DNA of 6,941 nt from DASXRU01 sp036506395 (GTDB lineage: Bacteria; Acidobacteriota; Blastocatellia; Pyrinomonadales; Pyrinomonadaceae): contig DASXRU010000198.1 in NCBI GenBank assembly GCA_036506395.1, positions 1 to 6,941 on the forward strand, written 5' to 3'. The translations under genes were made by a program, and so were the position numbers. This document shows positions 6,421 through 6,941 of this stretch, piece after piece. The first letter of the stretch is position 1; every line of letters begins with the position of its first letter. The notes beneath the pieces were generated by a model, which saw only the letters and a program-made list of their open reading frames with translations, was not told the origin of the DNA and made no database searches.

Positions 6421-6941
6421 ATGGGATCTGAAGACCAAAATAAGCGGGTCAATGCAGCCCGCGAAGAAACCGAAGCTCGCGGCGAGACTTACTATCCGGG
6501 CCCCAGCCGAATTCATCTCGCTGCCTATCCGCCCAAAGAGCGTTGGGATGATTGGACCGAACTTGATTCGCGCGCATGGCCCAAACGGAAAGAGCGCAAC
6601 TATTCACTCGTACCCACCACCTGCTTCAACTGCGAATCGGCGTGCGGCTTGCTCGCGTACATCGACAAGGTCACCGGTGAAGTACAGAAGTTCGAGGGCA
6701 ATCCCGAGCATCCCGGCTCGCGCGGGCGCAACTGCGCCAAAGGCCCGGCCACACTGAACCAGATAACCGATCCCGACCGCATTCTCTATCCGTTGAAGCG
6801 AACGGGAAAACGCGGCGAAGGAAAGTGGGAACGCGTCGGCTGGGAAGAAGCGCTCGACGACATCGCATTACGCATACGCAAAGCGATCGTGGAAGAGCGG
6901 CGAAACGAGATCATGTATCACGTCGGTCGTCCCGGCGAAGA
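6421..6941 (+). CDS. Molybdopterin (Mo/W-bisPGD) oxidoreductase catalytic subunit, N-terminal part (runs off right edge)
   Basis: The frame from ATG 6421 is open for 173 codons to the window edge. An in-frame TGA at 6400 and the absence of other ATGs fix the start; the ribosome site is weak. The N-terminal [4Fe-4S] motif of the DMSO-reductase superfamily is visible: C68-x2-C71-x3-C75-x29-C105, within TTCFNCESACG and GRNCAKGP. The conserved Lys107 sits two residues after the last Cys. The following DPDRILYPLKR and WERVGWEEALDDIA segments are typical of the molybdopterin domain start. The first 60 residues are polar (PGPSRIHLAAYPPKERWDDW) with no twin-arginine signal, so the enzyme is likely cytoplasmic. 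With the preceding Fe-S/NrfD fusion it forms a CISM-type complex. The substrate cannot be read from this fragment. Candidates include sulfite, polysulfide/thiosulfate and other sulfur or oxyanion substrates. Confidence 0.9.
   Translation, partial: MGSEDQNKRVNAAREETEARGETYYPGPSRIHLAAYPPKERWDDWTELDSRAWPKRKERNYSLVPTTCFNCESACGLLAYIDKVTGEVQKFEGNPEHPGSRGRNCAKGPATLNQITDPDRILYPLKRTGKRGEGKWERVGWEEALDDIALRIRKAIVEERRNEIMYHVGRPGE

Noticed and set aside
6383..6757. A 124-codon plus-strand open frame overlapping the molybdo-subunit start
   Set aside because: It is in another frame from the clearly conserved catalytic subunit and has no family resemblance.

Overview
The window looks like chromosomal DNA from a Gram-negative, probably soil-dwelling bacterium. 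The protein families and the style of the intergenic repeats suggest Acidobacteriota (Blastocatellia-like), but this is inferred from general resemblance and there is no marker gene. Two lipoprotein-type signals and a DUF2490 outer-envelope protein support a two-membrane cell.

Layout: (1) 1-164, minus strand, is the N-terminal part of a small lipoprotein gene that runs off the left edge. (2) 165-440 is a divergent intergenic region with a phased direct repeat. (3) 441-1130, plus strand, encodes a secreted DUF2490 protein. (4) 1186-4646 encodes a sulfate/thiosulfate-type ABC importer: binding lipoprotein, one CysT-like permease and a CysA-like ATPase. (5) 4656-6248 encodes a fusion of a 16-cysteine ferredoxin-like domain with an NrfD/PsrC-type membrane anchor. 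(6) 6421 to the right edge is the start of a molybdopterin (Mo/W-bisPGD) oxidoreductase catalytic subunit. All genes from 441 onward are on the plus strand. The ATPase and the Fe-S/NrfD gene are only 9 nt apart.

The importer would bring an oxyanion, most likely sulfate or thiosulfate, into the cell. The Fe-S/NrfD fusion and the molybdo-subunit would form a membrane-anchored quinone-linked oxidoreductase. Neither oxidoreductase subunit shows a Tat signal, so the complex probably faces the cytoplasm, as in SoeABC sulfite dehydrogenase. A sulfur-related role is plausible but unproven.

The least explained parts are non-coding. They are a heptamer repeat array with an inverted copy ending three bases before the ATPase start codon, a 114-bp near-perfect palindromic element between the two oxidoreductase genes, and a 14-bp perfect palindrome between the binding protein and permease genes. 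The importer also has one permease gene where canonical sulfate importers have two.
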